Below, piece after piece: positions 1 to 8,478 of a stretch of DNA of 15,254 bases. The DNA comes from JBMYQA01 sp049600855. GTDB lineage: Bacteria > Bacteroidota > Bacteroidia > Cytophagales > Flammeovirgaceae. Each line of letters starts with the position of its first letter. Positions within the stretch are counted from its first letter, which is position 1. A model generated the notes under the pieces. It searched no databases, was not told the origin of the DNA, and worked only from the letters and a program-made list of their open reading frames with translations. Location of the stretch: positions 1 through 15,254 of the forward strand of contig JBMYQA010000132.1 of NCBI GenBank assembly GCA_049600855.1. Reading direction: 5' to 3'. A program made the position numbers and the translations under genes.

Positions 1-331
1 ATTTTTTAATAGATTTTAATTCTGCTTATTAAGGCGTGAATAACGCGAATAGCAGCGCTCTTTAAGGCATTGACAACGCAAAGAAGCAGGATTAGGAGCA
101 TTAATAAATGCCAGAATATTGCTGATCGAGTGCTTACCTACCCAAATTGGGGGAGCGCATGAATGTATTTGGTAAAATATTCCTAACGGAAGCATAAATA
201 AATGGTAACTGAAATGCTAAATCTATGCGCATCTTTTAATTTTTTGAAGGAAAGCATGTATAAAAGAACCCACTAAAAAACACACATATTTGCCACTGAC
301 TACTTAAATTTGTTATTAAACCAATTTAGTA
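1..331. other. Upstream intergenic region, no supported gene
   Basis: All three plus-strand frames hit stops within the first 35 bases or so, and I find no RNA gene. A minus-strand frame from an ATG at 195 to a stop at 16 would encode 59 residues rich in Cys, Ser and Asn. It has no signal peptide, recognisable family, promoter or ribosome binding site, so I do not call it a gene. Small inverted repeats are present: GGCATT at 66-71 with AATGCC at 107-112, and GCATT/AATGC at 98-111. These could be the remains of an older element or chance. The last 30 bases carry the promoter element of the downstream protease gene. Confidence 0.5.
305..312 (+). promoter_or_regulatory. Candidate -7 promoter element of the Prc-type protease gene
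   Basis: TAAATTTG is a full match to the Bacteroidota -7 consensus TAnnTTTG and ends 19 bases before the ATG at 332. Transcription would start around 318-320 and leave a leader of about 12-15 bases. No TTTG or TTG lies at the usual distance upstream (about 19 bases), so the -33 half is weak. The assignment rests on the -7 element and its position. Confidence 0.45.
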
Positions 332-2473
332 ATGAATATCCATACCATGAATTTGCTTACTCACATCCACAATTGCCGACTGTTCTATTTGCTGTTCTAC
401 TTTTCATCCATTGTCTATTGCGTTCCTGTTTCAGCTCAAGAAACGGCAAAGTGTAAAACCATTGATCGGCTGGTGAGTGCATTTGAGGAACTTCATTACG
501 CTCCCATTACCTATAATGATGAATCTTCTGCGGCCATCTTCACGCGATTCATGGACGAATTAGACCCGTATCATTTATACCTTACCTCAGAAGATCGCGA
601 CATTTTATTCTTGTCAAAATATAAATTGGATGATGAGGTTCGAAATCGAAGTTGCAACTTTCTTCATAAAGCCGTTAGTCGTTATAAGAAAGGCTTAATT
701 CGTGCGAAACAACACATTGCTAAACTAGAAAAAAACGCTTTTGAACTTTCTAAAAGCGATACACTCGTTTATATTCCAGATTATTCCATTGAAGACATTG
801 GAACTGCCGCACTCCATGAACGTTGGCGCAAATGGTTGAAGCATAAAATCATCAGTCGTTTGTACAGTCCTAGTACTGAACATCCTAAGCCTTATCTAAA
901 AAGCAATCAAGAGCTGGCAAAAAATGTGGAACGTATTCGCAAAGCAGTGTGTGAAAAAGAAATCAAAATCATCAACGAGAAAATCGAAGCGTTGAAGCAA
1001 TCTTCCAATTTTGTCTTCAACAGTTTTTTTAATGCCATTGCACATCAATATGACCCACATACCGATTTTTTCTCGATTAGCGACAAACAACTATTTGAGT
1101 CCTTTTTATCTGATGAAAGCCTTTCTTTTGGATTTGAGTTTTCGGAAAATAAGGCTGGCGACTTGGAAATCATATCCGTTATCCCTGGTGGGCCTGCTTG
1201 GAAGTCAAACGATCTGCATAAAGGAGATGTCTTACAGCGTTTACAAGTCAGTGAACACCTCGAATATGACCTGACGCTAGTCACTGAATCCAAATTGACT
1301 ACAATTTTAAAGTCGATTGAGCAAGAGCCAGTCATTCTCACGGTAAAAAAGATTTCTGGTCAACTCAAATCCATCACCTTAGTCAAAGAAGTGATTAGTA
1401 ATGAAGAAAATGCCATCAACAGCTTTTTACTTTCTGGAGAGAAAAAGATGGGGTACATTTCATTACCAACCTTTTACACGGAGATGGAAAATGCCAATAG
1501 ACTGGGCTGTGCCAATGACTTTGCCAAAGAATTGATTGGCCTCAACCGAGAAGGCATCGAAGGATTAATCATTGATTTAAGAAGCAATGGCGGAGGATCA
1601 GTAAAAGAAGCCTTGGAATTAGCGGGAATCTTTATTGATGCAGGCCCCCTATTTGTTTCTAGAGATGGAGATGGTACCCTCAGTGTATTAAAAGACCCAA
1701 ATCGCGGAACAATTTATGATGGCCCCGTGGTCGTGTTAATCGATAAACTCAGTGCTTCTGCTTCTGAGATTTTTGCTTCAACCCTTCAAGATTATGATCG
1801 AGCGGTAATTGTTGGTGGAAGTTCTTATGGAAAATCTACGGGACAACTCATTTTGCCTTTACTCAACAAAGAAGATTACAAACGACTCAAATTCTGGGAC
1901 ATGGATTCTGACTTTGGTTTTTTGAAGGTAACGACCTCTAAATTTTATCGGATTTCAGGAAAAACGCATCAACTGCATGGTGTTCAACCAGATATTCACC
2001 TCCCCCAACTTCTGGAGGGGTTTAACTTTGGAGAGGCTACTTATGCTACTGCTTTGTCATCAGACAGTATTCAAAAGAAACTGTACTACACGCTTTTACC
2101 AGAATTACCCATTTCCCAACTTAAAGTTAAGAGTGCAGGACGGCTTGCATCGCATCAAAATTTTAAAGAAATTGACCTTGCAAAGCCACTCGTGGGCAAG
2201 GTTTGGGGAACAGAAGCAGCTACGCTTCATATTGGTTTAGATCATTATCGAACCTACCAAAAACAAATTTTTGAATTATCTGAAAAGTGGGATAAACTGT
2301 CGGAAAGGGATATCGCTGATTACCATGTTGAACTCTCTGCCTATGATCAAGAAACCGTAGCAGCCGACCCTCAAATTAAAGCAATTTATGACATTAGGAA
2401 AAAAACGTTAGCAAGAGACATTTATGTAGAAGAAGCGTTCTACATCCTGATGGATTTGATTTACTTAAAATAA
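332..2473 (+). CDS. prc: Prc/Tsp-type C-terminal processing peptidase (family S41A)
   Basis: Serine protease that cleaves exported proteins from their C-termini in the periplasm. The 713 residues are close to E. coli Prc (about 680). A hydrophobic N-terminus (about 16-35, ending VSAQ) looks like a signal peptide. The N-terminal Tsp helical domain is recognisable by MDELDPYHLYL (74-84) and DPHTDFF (241-247), both hallmarks of Prc relatives. A divergent PDZ domain spans about 262-340, with IPGGPA at 284-289. The S41 core follows (about 370-555): LIIDLRSNGGG at 412-422, then SASASEI, in which Ser476 is the predicted nucleophile, and YGKSTG with Lys501 as general base. The 25-residue Ser-Lys spacing equals that of E. 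coli Prc (S430/K455). The remaining 150 residues match the Prc C-terminal helical extension. The ATG at 332 is used; an ATG at 347 is an alternative. It is probably co-transcribed with the next gene, 31 bases downstream of its stop. Confidence 0.92.
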   Translation: MNIHTMNLLTHIHNCRLFYLLFYFSSIVYCVPVSAQETAKCKTIDRLVSAFEELHYAPITYNDESSAAIFTRFMDELDPYHLYLTSEDRDILFLSKYKLDDEVRNRSCNFLHKAVSRYKKGLIRAKQHIAKLEKNAFELSKSDTLVYIPDYSIEDIGTAALHERWRKWLKHKIISRLYSPSTEHPKPYLKSNQELAKNVERIRKAVCEKEIKIINEKIEALKQSSNFVFNSFFNAIAHQYDPHTDFFSISDKQLFESFLSDESLSFGFEFSENKAGDLEIISVIPGGPAWKSNDLHKGDVLQRLQVSEHLEYDLTLVTESKLTTILKSIEQEPVILTVKKISGQLKSITLVKEVISNEENAINSFLLSGEKKMGYISLPTFYTEMENANRLGCANDFAKELIGLNREGIEGLIIDLRSNGGGSVKEALELAGIFIDAGPLFVSRDGDGTLSVLKDPNRGTIYDGPVVVLIDKLSASASEIFASTLQDYDRAVIVGGSSYGKSTGQLILPLLNKEDYKRLKFWDMDSDFGFLKVTTSKFYRISGKTHQLHGVQPDIHLPQLLEGFNFGEATYATALSSDSIQKKLYYTLLPELPISQLKVKSAGRLASHQNFKEIDLAKPLVGKVWGTEAATLHIGLDHYRTYQKQIFELSEKWDKLSERDIADYHVELSAYDQETVAADPQIKAIYDIRKKTLARDIYVEEAFYILMDLIYLK

Positions 2474-2504
2474 GCGGGATTAATTGATAGCTCGCAAAAC
2501 AAAA

Positions 2505-3560
2505 ATGATGAATACGCTGATGAAAAATACACGATGGTGGGGTTCATTACTCATGTTAATCCTAATGAGTATGGGCAACCAAACTTATGCGCAAACCTTT
2601 AACAATGCTCTGGAATATTTAGAGTACATTTCTAATGAATACAGCCAAATTTATTCGGCTCAATGGGAATACACCAAAGCCATTGCGCATAACAAAAATG
2701 CAAAAAAAGTCGACAAAAGAAGGCAAGAGCTGTTGGGAACTATTAAAACCGCACAAAAAAAGGTGTATCAAATGCCTGCTTACGATGGCGATGCTGATTT
2801 CAAAAACTTTGTTGGTAAGCACCTCAATATCAATTACAGCATTGTAAATGATGATTATGCTAAGATTGTAGACATGGAAGCTGTGGCGGAACAATCTTAC
2901 GATTTAATGGAAGCATACTTATTGGCTAAAAAACTCGCCAATCAAAAACTTTCTGATGCTGCGGATAAGATGAATGAAAAGATGGAAGGCTTTGCCACCA
3001 AGCACCGCATTCAGCTCGTGGAAACGGAGAGTAAAATTGGCGAAAACATGAAAATTGCCAGCAAGGTATTCGATTATCACAATGCGATGTACCTGATTTT
3101 CTTCAAAAGCTATATGCAAGAAGCCAATTTTTTACAGGCGCTGAATACGCAAGATGTCAATGCCATGGAGCAAGCTAAAAATGCTTTGGGTAAGTATTCG
3201 CTAGAAGGCTTAACGGCTGCTGCTAAGCTATCGCATTACAATAATGACGCTTCGCTGTTTCAAGCCTGCAATACCATGCTGAAATTTTACCAAGATGAAG
3301 CTAAAAATCAATTGCCTAAACTCATTGATTTTTACCTCAAGCAAGAAAATCTGGAAAAAATTAAAACTAGCTTCAATAAAATCCCACAATCCAAACGAAC
3401 ACAGGCGGATGTGGACAAATACAACAAGGCCATTGATGAGTTCAACAAATCGGTGGGAAATTATAATGAGATCAATAACGGTTTAAATCAAAAAAGAGCC
3501 CAATTGATTAATACGTGGAATAAGGCTGCCGCTGCTTTTTTAAATAAGCATGTGCCTTAA
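2505..3560 (+). CDS. Secreted, mostly helical protein of unknown function
   Basis: I place the start at the ATG at 2505, which follows an A-rich stretch, rather than at an in-frame TTG at 2484; ATGs at 2508 and 2520 are also possible. This gives 351 residues. The N-terminus is a clear signal peptide: Lys/Arg, a hydrophobic run rich in Leu and Met, then QTYA with cleavage likely before Gln30. The mature protein looks almost wholly alpha-helical and charged, without cysteine pairs, catalytic motifs or membrane segments. Features such as YDGDADFK, the NDDYAKIV/AEQSYDLMEAYLLAKK stretch and FFKSYMQEA remind me of the LIC11966-type surface protein family of Bacteroidota and Leptospira. That is from memory and uncertain, and the family has no function I know of. 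The short gap suggests co-expression with the upstream protease, so it might be a substrate or partner. Paired hairpins follow the stop. Confidence 0.8.
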   Translation: MMNTLMKNTRWWGSLLMLILMSMGNQTYAQTFNNALEYLEYISNEYSQIYSAQWEYTKAIAHNKNAKKVDKRRQELLGTIKTAQKKVYQMPAYDGDADFKNFVGKHLNINYSIVNDDYAKIVDMEAVAEQSYDLMEAYLLAKKLANQKLSDAADKMNEKMEGFATKHRIQLVETESKIGENMKIASKVFDYHNAMYLIFFKSYMQEANFLQALNTQDVNAMEQAKNALGKYSLEGLTAAAKLSHYNNDASLFQACNTMLKFYQDEAKNQLPKLIDFYLKQENLEKIKTSFNKIPQSKRTQADVDKYNKAIDEFNKSVGNYNEINNGLNQKRAQLINTWNKAAAAFLNKHVP

Positions 3561-3615
3561 CATAAAGAACCATCCTATTACAATAGTGATTGATTATCAC
3601 GAATAGATCATTATA

Positions 3616-3636
3616 GTTCAAGATTTTATCTTGAAC
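3616..3636. repeat. Perfect inverted repeat (9-bp stem) between convergent genes
   Basis: GTTCAAGAT, loop TTT, ATCTTGAAC: a perfect 9-bp stem with a 3-base loop. Neither strand has a T-tract directly after it, so it is not a textbook terminator. It lies between the convergent ends of the secreted helical protein gene and purK, and could stabilise 3' ends or help end purK transcription arriving on the minus strand. Confidence 0.6.
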
Positions 3637-3643
3637 CATTAGT

Positions 3644-3680
3644 GCCACTATCACAAGTTATATGATAGTGGCTTGTTTTA
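3644..3680 (+). terminator. Intrinsic terminator of the protease/secreted-protein operon
   Basis: GCCACTATCA (3644-3653) pairs perfectly with TGATAGTGGC (3663-3672) across a 9-base loop, and TTGTTTTA follows on the plus strand. The T-rich tail runs into the stop codon of convergent purK (3678-3680). It lies 83 bases after the stop of the secreted-protein gene. On the minus strand the same hairpin begins 5 bases after the purK stop but lacks a T-tract there, so the plus-strand role is better supported. Confidence 0.7.
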
Positions 3681-4814
3681 CGCAATTACTTTCAACTTTT
3701 CCTTCACCACATCCATTTTCTGGATCAAATCTTTTTTGTTTTTCCCCATAATCGTGACATGCCCCATTTTCCGAAATGGTTTGGTGACGGTTTTGCCATA
3801 CAGGTGTACATATACATCATGCAGGGCAAGCACATCAGACATCCCTTCATATTTGGCAGGCCCCGTATATCCCGCTTCTCCTAAAATATTCAGCATGGCT
3901 GCAGGTTCGCGAATGGCAGTATTTCCCATCGGAAGGTTTAAGATGGCACGAAGCAGTTGTTCGTATTGCGAAGTGTAATTGCCTTCTATGCTATGATGCC
4001 CACTGTTATGTGGACGAGGCGCAATTTCATTCACGAGTACGTTATCGTTTTTATCCCAAAACAACTCTACTGCTAATAAACCCACAAAATCCATTTTCTC
4101 CACCAGATTCACCGCAATTTCTTTGGCTTTGTATTCAATCTTCGTGGGTACTTCTGCTGGCGACATGAGGTAATCTACCAGATTGTGTTCAGGATGATAA
4201 ACGCATTCTACTAAAGGAAAAGTATCCACTTCACCACGTTCATTTCGGGCTACAATGACCGATAACTCTTTTTCAATATCCACCAATTTCTCGATTAAAC
4301 TTGGCGCATCAAAACCTTTTGTTAAATCATCTGCAGTTCGCAATATTTGAACGCCTTTACCATCATAGCCGTCTTTTCCTAGCTTTTGAACAGCAGGTAA
4401 GAAGTCAAGGTGATTGGCTAATTCAGCTTTATTTTCGATTAAGATGAAATCAGAAGTGGGAATGTTATGCTGTTGATAGAATTGCTTTTGCGTTCGTTTA
4501 TCTTGGATCATCCGCACCAATGGCGCTTGCGGATAGACCTTGATACCTTGTTTCGCCAAGTCTTCTAAAGCCTGTGTATTCACTTTTTCGATCTCAATAG
4601 TTAATACATCTACATCCTGCCCAAAGGCCATGACGGTATCGTAATCAACTAATGAGCCACTCACAAACTCGTGGGCAATTCTACTACAAGGCGCTTCAGG
4701 ATTGGGATCGAGCACTTTAAAGCGAAAGTTAAAGTTAATCCCCGATTGGATCAGCATGCGGCCTAATTGCCCGCCACCCAATACGCCAACTCTTACATCT
4801 GATGTTAAACTCAT
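3678..4814 (-). CDS. purK: 5-(carboxyamino)imidazole ribonucleotide synthase (PurK)
   Basis: ATP-grasp enzyme of de novo purine synthesis. It uses ATP and bicarbonate to carboxylate AIR to N5-CAIR, which PurE then rearranges. The open frame extends to 4904, but those 30 extra codons encode a hydrophobic peptide foreign to the family. The ATG at 4814 gives 378 residues beginning MSLTSDVRVGVLGGGQLG, the normal PurK N-terminus. Visible features are the pre-ATP-grasp nucleotide-fold motif GVLGGGQLGRML (10-21), the ATP-grasp loop QKLGKDGYDGKG (143-154), the metal/ATP region FVGLLAVELFW (243-253) and the PurK signature NEIAPRPHNSGH (262-273). The last 80 residues form the usual C-terminal domain. 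No purE is visible in this window. The propeller lipoprotein gene ends 128 bases upstream with no terminator seen between, so read-through is possible; a TGATTTTG (4909-4916, minus) is only a poor promoter candidate. Confidence 0.95.
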   Translation of the reverse strand: MSLTSDVRVGVLGGGQLGRMLIQSGINFNFRFKVLDPNPEAPCSRIAHEFVSGSLVDYDTVMAFGQDVDVLTIEIEKVNTQALEDLAKQGIKVYPQAPLVRMIQDKRTQKQFYQQHNIPTSDFILIENKAELANHLDFLPAVQKLGKDGYDGKGVQILRTADDLTKGFDAPSLIEKLVDIEKELSVIVARNERGEVDTFPLVECVYHPEHNLVDYLMSPAEVPTKIEYKAKEIAVNLVEKMDFVGLLAVELFWDKNDNVLVNEIAPRPHNSGHHSIEGNYTSQYEQLLRAILNLPMGNTAIREPAAMLNILGEAGYTGPAKYEGMSDVLALHDVYVHLYGKTVTKPFRKMGHVTIMGKNKKDLIQKMDVVKEKLKVIA

Positions 4815-4942
4815 GAATAAGGATAAAGTAACGATTAAGATGCCTGTAAAATTCAGAAAATCCCTCCGAATCAACAATAGGTTCAACAGGGAAAATCCGC
4901 TCAAGCAGCCAAAATCATCTTAGAGGCTGTTTGACTTTACTA

Positions 4943-5812
4943 CTATTGAATATATTCGAAACGTAAAACATTGCCTTTCCCTCCTCTCCCCTCGTTGGAG
5001 ATAAATAAATCCCCATTTTCAGCGAAACAAATGCCTTCGGGTTGCTTAAATCCTTTGTGACTTAAACTTTGTAAATGAATGATCTCATTTTGGGAGTCTA
5101 GTACAATCAACACTTTTCCTACCGAAGAAATCATGTAGGTATGCCCTGTAATCGGATGAATGGCTATTCCAGATGGTTCAAATGAAAGGCGTTGCTCAGC
5201 CAGTTCTTCCAAATATGCTAAGTCGATGGCAATAATGGGTTTTTCCGATAAGCGCTGACTCCCCAAGCTATACGAATAAGCGGCTCTAAACCCTGATACA
5301 TGCTTACCAATTCCCGATTGAGCTTTGCAGGCAATCCATAATGAGTTCGATTCAGAATGAAAACACAAGCCTTCCGTATCGTTACGGCTTGTCAGTGGCG
5401 TTTCTAATTTTGTTACTCGATTTGATCCATCAAAATCATCAATTTGAAATAATACACCATCACTTCTTAACACATAAGCGGCATTTCCCACTACGGCAAT
5501 ATCCTCAAAATCTCCATTATCCGCAAATCGAATGTCTTGAGTCACTTTTTCCTCCGCTAAGCTGTAGATGTAAACTAAGCCCTTTTCATCTTGAATACAA
5601 GCTAACAAATTATTTCCCAAGTAGCTAATGCCCGAAATTTCCTCCAAAAAACCAGGTAATTTATATTTATTCGAGTAATACTGTAAGCGATATGGAAATG
5701 TGGATTCTGGCCTAATGTGATCTCTGGATTCTTTTTGCTTCTGATTACAACTCATCGTAATCAACAACAGGAAAGTGATTAAGGTATTTGTAATGGATAA
5801 TTGAGATTTCAT
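4943..5812 (-). CDS. Beta-propeller lipoprotein of the SdiA-regulated family
   Basis: From the ATG at 5812 this is a 289-residue protein; an in-frame TTG three codons earlier (5821) is less likely. Residues 1-22 form a lipoprotein signal: Lys2, a hydrophobic core, then ITMSC with Cys22 as the probable lipidated residue, followed by a polar linker. The body carries repeated short motifs typical of the SdiA-regulated / esterase-like six-bladed propeller fold: EISGISY (58-64), GDFEDIAV (100-107), DTEGLCF (145-151), EPSGIAIHP (212-220) and QPEGICF (257-263). In this fold the acidic/GI motifs line the top of the propeller and often bind metal. The biochemical activity of bacterial members is poorly defined and the family name reflects one E. 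coli regulon, so SdiA control should not be assumed here. It lies between lon and purK on the same strand, with its own promoter element and the lon terminator upstream, so it probably starts a transcript. Confidence 0.82.
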   Translation of the reverse strand: MKSQLSITNTLITFLLLITMSCNQKQKESRDHIRPESTFPYRLQYYSNKYKLPGFLEEISGISYLGNNLLACIQDEKGLVYIYSLAEEKVTQDIRFADNGDFEDIAVVGNAAYVLRSDGVLFQIDDFDGSNRVTKLETPLTSRNDTEGLCFHSESNSLWIACKAQSGIGKHVSGFRAAYSYSLGSQRLSEKPIIAIDLAYLEELAEQRLSFEPSGIAIHPITGHTYMISSVGKVLIVLDSQNEIIHLQSLSHKGFKQPEGICFAENGDLFISNEGRGGKGNVLRFEYIQ

Positions 5813-5851
5813 ATTGAACAAGGTTTAAAGGACTTGGTGGTTATTCAACTA

Positions 5852-5859
5852 CAAAGGTA
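5852..5859 (-). promoter_or_regulatory. Candidate -7 promoter element of the propeller lipoprotein gene
   Basis: On the minus strand this reads TACCTTTG, a full match to TAnnTTTG, 39 bases before the ATG at 5812. It predicts a leader of about 30 bases. No good TTTG is present at the -33 distance. It sits between the lon terminator and the lipoprotein gene, where a separate promoter is expected. Confidence 0.5.
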
Positions 5860-5922
5860 AATGAACAGGCGTTTGAATCCATCTATCGCTTTCATGAAGT
5901 TACGAATTAGTCGGCGATTCAC

Positions 5923-5959
5923 AAAAAAGGTTCTCTACCTAGCAATGTGGTAGAGAACC
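5923..5959 (-). terminator. Intrinsic terminator of lon
   Basis: Read on the minus strand, GGTTCTCTACC (from 5959) pairs perfectly over 11 bp with GGTAGAGAACC (ending 5929) across a 9-base loop, directly followed by six T residues (5928-5923). It begins 36 bases after the lon stop codon. This is a textbook rho-independent terminator and separates lon from the downstream lipoprotein gene. Confidence 0.9.
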
Positions 5960-5994
5960 CCTTTATGGTATGCAGGTTTTAAGCACCAGAAACC

Positions 5995-8478
5995 TTAGGA
6001 TTTAATTTCGGGCACTTTCAAGGTAATTGCATGCTCTACTTTAGTTTTCAATAAGGCAATTTTCAAAACCTCATCTACGGTATCTACATAATGAATATTA
6101 AAATTTTTGAGGTATTTATCATCAATTTCAAGTACATCCTTCTCATTTTTATTACTGAGGATGACCGATTTTATGCCAGCCCTTCGTGCTGCTAATAGTT
6201 TTTCCTTCACCCCACCAACTGGTAATACTTTTCCGCGAAGCGTGATTTCACCCGTCATCGCTAATTTGTCTTTGACTTTGCGCTGCGTATAAATTGAAGC
6301 CATTGAGGTGAGCATGGTAATTCCAGCAGATGGCCCATCTTTCGGAACTGCACCAGCAGGAACATGCACATGTAAATCATAATGCTCAAATACGCGATAA
6401 TCCACTCCAAGTGCTTCTGCATGTGCCTTGAGGTACGACAATGCCGTAGTAGCAGATTCTTTCATCACATCGCCAAGTTGCCCAGAAAGTGTAATTTTCC
6501 CTTTCCCTCGATTTAAGCTGGTCTCGATGAACAGAATATCTCCACCAAACGGAGTCCAAGCTAATCCTGTAACCACTCCCGCAAAGCGATTGTCCTGATA
6601 CAGCTCTTTATCATATACGGGTTTGCCCAATAACTCTTCGAGTCGCTTAGGGCCAATTTTTGGATTATACTCTTCTTCTAAGGCGACTGATTTTGCAATT
6701 TTACGCACTACTGACCCAATCTTACGCTCCAAGTTACGCACGCCAGACTCGCGTGTGTATTGCTCGGTAATGCGAGCAATTGCAGCATCCGTTAAACTGA
6801 GGTGCTTGGATAGTAAGCCATTTTCTTTTCGTTGCTTCGGCAATAAATGCTTTTTGGCAATCTGTAGCTTTTCCTCTTGGGTATAGCCATTAATTTCAAT
6901 GATTTCCATCCGATCGCGTAAAGCTGGTTGAATGGTATCTAGCGAATTGGCTGTAGCAATGAATAAAATTTTTGAGAGATCGTATTCAATTTCCAAGTAA
7001 TTATCTACAAAAGCATTATTTTGCTCAGGGTCAAGGATTTCCAATAATGCGGAAGATGGGTCGCCACGGAAATCAGAAGCCATTTTATCAATTTCATCTA
7101 AGATAAATACAGGATTGCTCGATCCTGCCTTTTTAAGGTTCTGCAAAATGCGCCCTGGCATTGCCCCAATATAAGTTTTTCGATGCCCACGCAGCTCTGC
7201 CTCATCTCTCAAACCTCCTAAAGACATTCGTGCGTATTCTCGCCCCAATGCTTCTGCAATAGATTTTCCTAATGACGTTTTTCCTACTCCAGGAGGGCCA
7301 TACAAACATAAAATTGGCCCACGCATGTTTTTCTTTAGCTTCAATACGGCTAAGTATTCAACAATGCGATCTTTCACCTTGTCTAAACCATAATGATCTC
7401 GATCTAAAATATTTTGAGCTAAATTCAAATCGAATAAATCGTCTGTGGCATCGTCCCAAGGCAAATCGAGCATGAGCTCACAATAATTCATGCTCACGGG
7501 ATATTCCGCAGAAGCGGGGTTCATTCTGCCGACTTTTTCAATTTCTTTGCGGAAGTGCTCTTTCGCATAATCAGGCCAATTTTTAGTTTCAGCCCTCAGT
7601 TTCATCTTCTCAATCTCCTGCTCGGAGCCATCCATTCCCAACTCCGTTTGCAATACCTTCATTTGCTGACGCAAGAAATAATCCCGCTGTTGCTGATCAA
7701 TATCTGAATGAACTTTACTATGGATTTCTTGCTTAATTTCCAACATCTGCTGCTCTTTCAACAAATGTTCCAGCAATTTATGAGCGCGATCTTTCCCATC
7801 AGCAATTTCTAATAAATACTGTTTTTCCTTTACATCTGCATTAATATTAGAGGATAAGAAATGGGTTAAGAAATTAGGACTCTCAATATTCTCCAGTGCT
7901 ACTTTAGCCTCTTGTGGTATTTCTGGATTGAGTTCAAGTATTTTGAAAGCAGTTTCTTTAATGGATTGAATCAGCGCTTTAGTTTCTTTTCTATGCTGCT
8001 GACTGAAATGATCTTGGAGCATTCTCACCTGAGCGGTCAAGTAAGGGTCATTTCCCGTGATTTCTTCAATCTCAAATTTATTTTTCCCTTGGATGATGAT
8101 CGTCGTGTTGCCATCAGGCAATACCAACAACTTCAATATTCGGGCAACAGTGCCCACCTGAAATAAATCTTCTGGATCGGGTTCGTCTTGTTTACTATTT
8201 CGCTGTGCGACTACACCAATCACCTTATCACCTTTATATGCTTTTCGTACCAACTTCACCGATTTCTTTCGCCCCACTGTAATTGGAATCACGACACCAG
8301 GAAATAATACTGTATTTCTTAAGGTTAGAATGGGTAATTCAATAGATTCATCATCAAGAAACTCCTTTGATTCTTCATCTGTGGGGATGATCGGTAGTAA
8401 TTGATCTGAATCTAAATCTGATATCTCACTCAACTCCATGAGGTTTAGATTAAACATAAACTCTTTATCATTCACCAT
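5995..8478 (-). CDS. lon: ATP-dependent protease Lon (LonA type)
   Basis: Cytoplasmic AAA+ serine protease that degrades misfolded and regulatory proteins. The 827 residues are usual for Bacteroidota Lon, which is slightly longer than E. coli Lon at the N-terminus. Domains: an acidic N-terminal leader (1-45), LON substrate-binding domain (about 47-245), coiled-coil region (about 245-300), and AAA+ module with Walker A GPPGVGKT (394-401) and Walker B VFILDEID (457-464). The S16 protease domain (about 625-810) has Ser717 in PKDGPSAG and Lys760 in GGVKEK. Their 43-residue spacing equals that of the E. coli dyad S679/K722. The ATG at 8478 is used; ATGs at 8457 and 8439 could also serve because the leader is not conserved. 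A -7 promoter element lies about 59 bases upstream and a strong terminator follows. It diverges from the polyketide synthase gene. Confidence 0.98.
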   Translation of the reverse strand: MVNDKEFMFNLNLMELSEISDLDSDQLLPIIPTDEESKEFLDDESIELPILTLRNTVLFPGVVIPITVGRKKSVKLVRKAYKGDKVIGVVAQRNSKQDEPDPEDLFQVGTVARILKLLVLPDGNTTIIIQGKNKFEIEEITGNDPYLTAQVRMLQDHFSQQHRKETKALIQSIKETAFKILELNPEIPQEAKVALENIESPNFLTHFLSSNINADVKEKQYLLEIADGKDRAHKLLEHLLKEQQMLEIKQEIHSKVHSDIDQQQRDYFLRQQMKVLQTELGMDGSEQEIEKMKLRAETKNWPDYAKEHFRKEIEKVGRMNPASAEYPVSMNYCELMLDLPWDDATDDLFDLNLAQNILDRDHYGLDKVKDRIVEYLAVLKLKKNMRGPILCLYGPPGVGKTSLGKSIAEALGREYARMSLGGLRDEAELRGHRKTYIGAMPGRILQNLKKAGSSNPVFILDEIDKMASDFRGDPSSALLEILDPEQNNAFVDNYLEIEYDLSKILFIATANSLDTIQPALRDRMEIIEINGYTQEEKLQIAKKHLLPKQRKENGLLSKHLSLTDAAIARITEQYTRESGVRNLERKIGSVVRKIAKSVALEEEYNPKIGPKRLEELLGKPVYDKELYQDNRFAGVVTGLAWTPFGGDILFIETSLNRGKGKITLSGQLGDVMKESATTALSYLKAHAEALGVDYRVFEHYDLHVHVPAGAVPKDGPSAGITMLTSMASIYTQRKVKDKLAMTGEITLRGKVLPVGGVKEKLLAARRAGIKSVILSNKNEKDVLEIDDKYLKNFNIHYVDTVDEVLKIALLKTKVEHAITLKVPEIKS

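Noticed and set aside
16..195. Minus-strand 59-codon open frame starting with ATG at 195
   Set aside because: It has no ribosome binding site, promoter element, signal peptide or recognisable domain. A frame this short is common by chance, and its Cys-rich composition differs from the neighbouring genes.
1999..2018. CCTCC/GGAGG hairpin resembling the G+C-rich palindromic repeats often scattered in Bacteroidota intergenic regions
   Set aside because: It lies inside the protease gene, where the encoded residues (HLPQLLEGFNFGE) align naturally with the PDI-x-LP...GE region of other Prc proteins. There is no sign of an insertion.
4815..4904. Thirty-codon N-terminal extension of purK that looks like a membrane segment
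   Set aside because: PurK is cytosolic and the family begins at the nucleotide-binding strand reached from the ATG at 4814. The extension is upstream DNA that happens to be open.
5813..5821. TTG start three codons upstream for the propeller lipoprotein
   Set aside because: The ATG at 5812 gives a standard lipoprotein signal beginning Met-Lys, and the extra residues add nothing.
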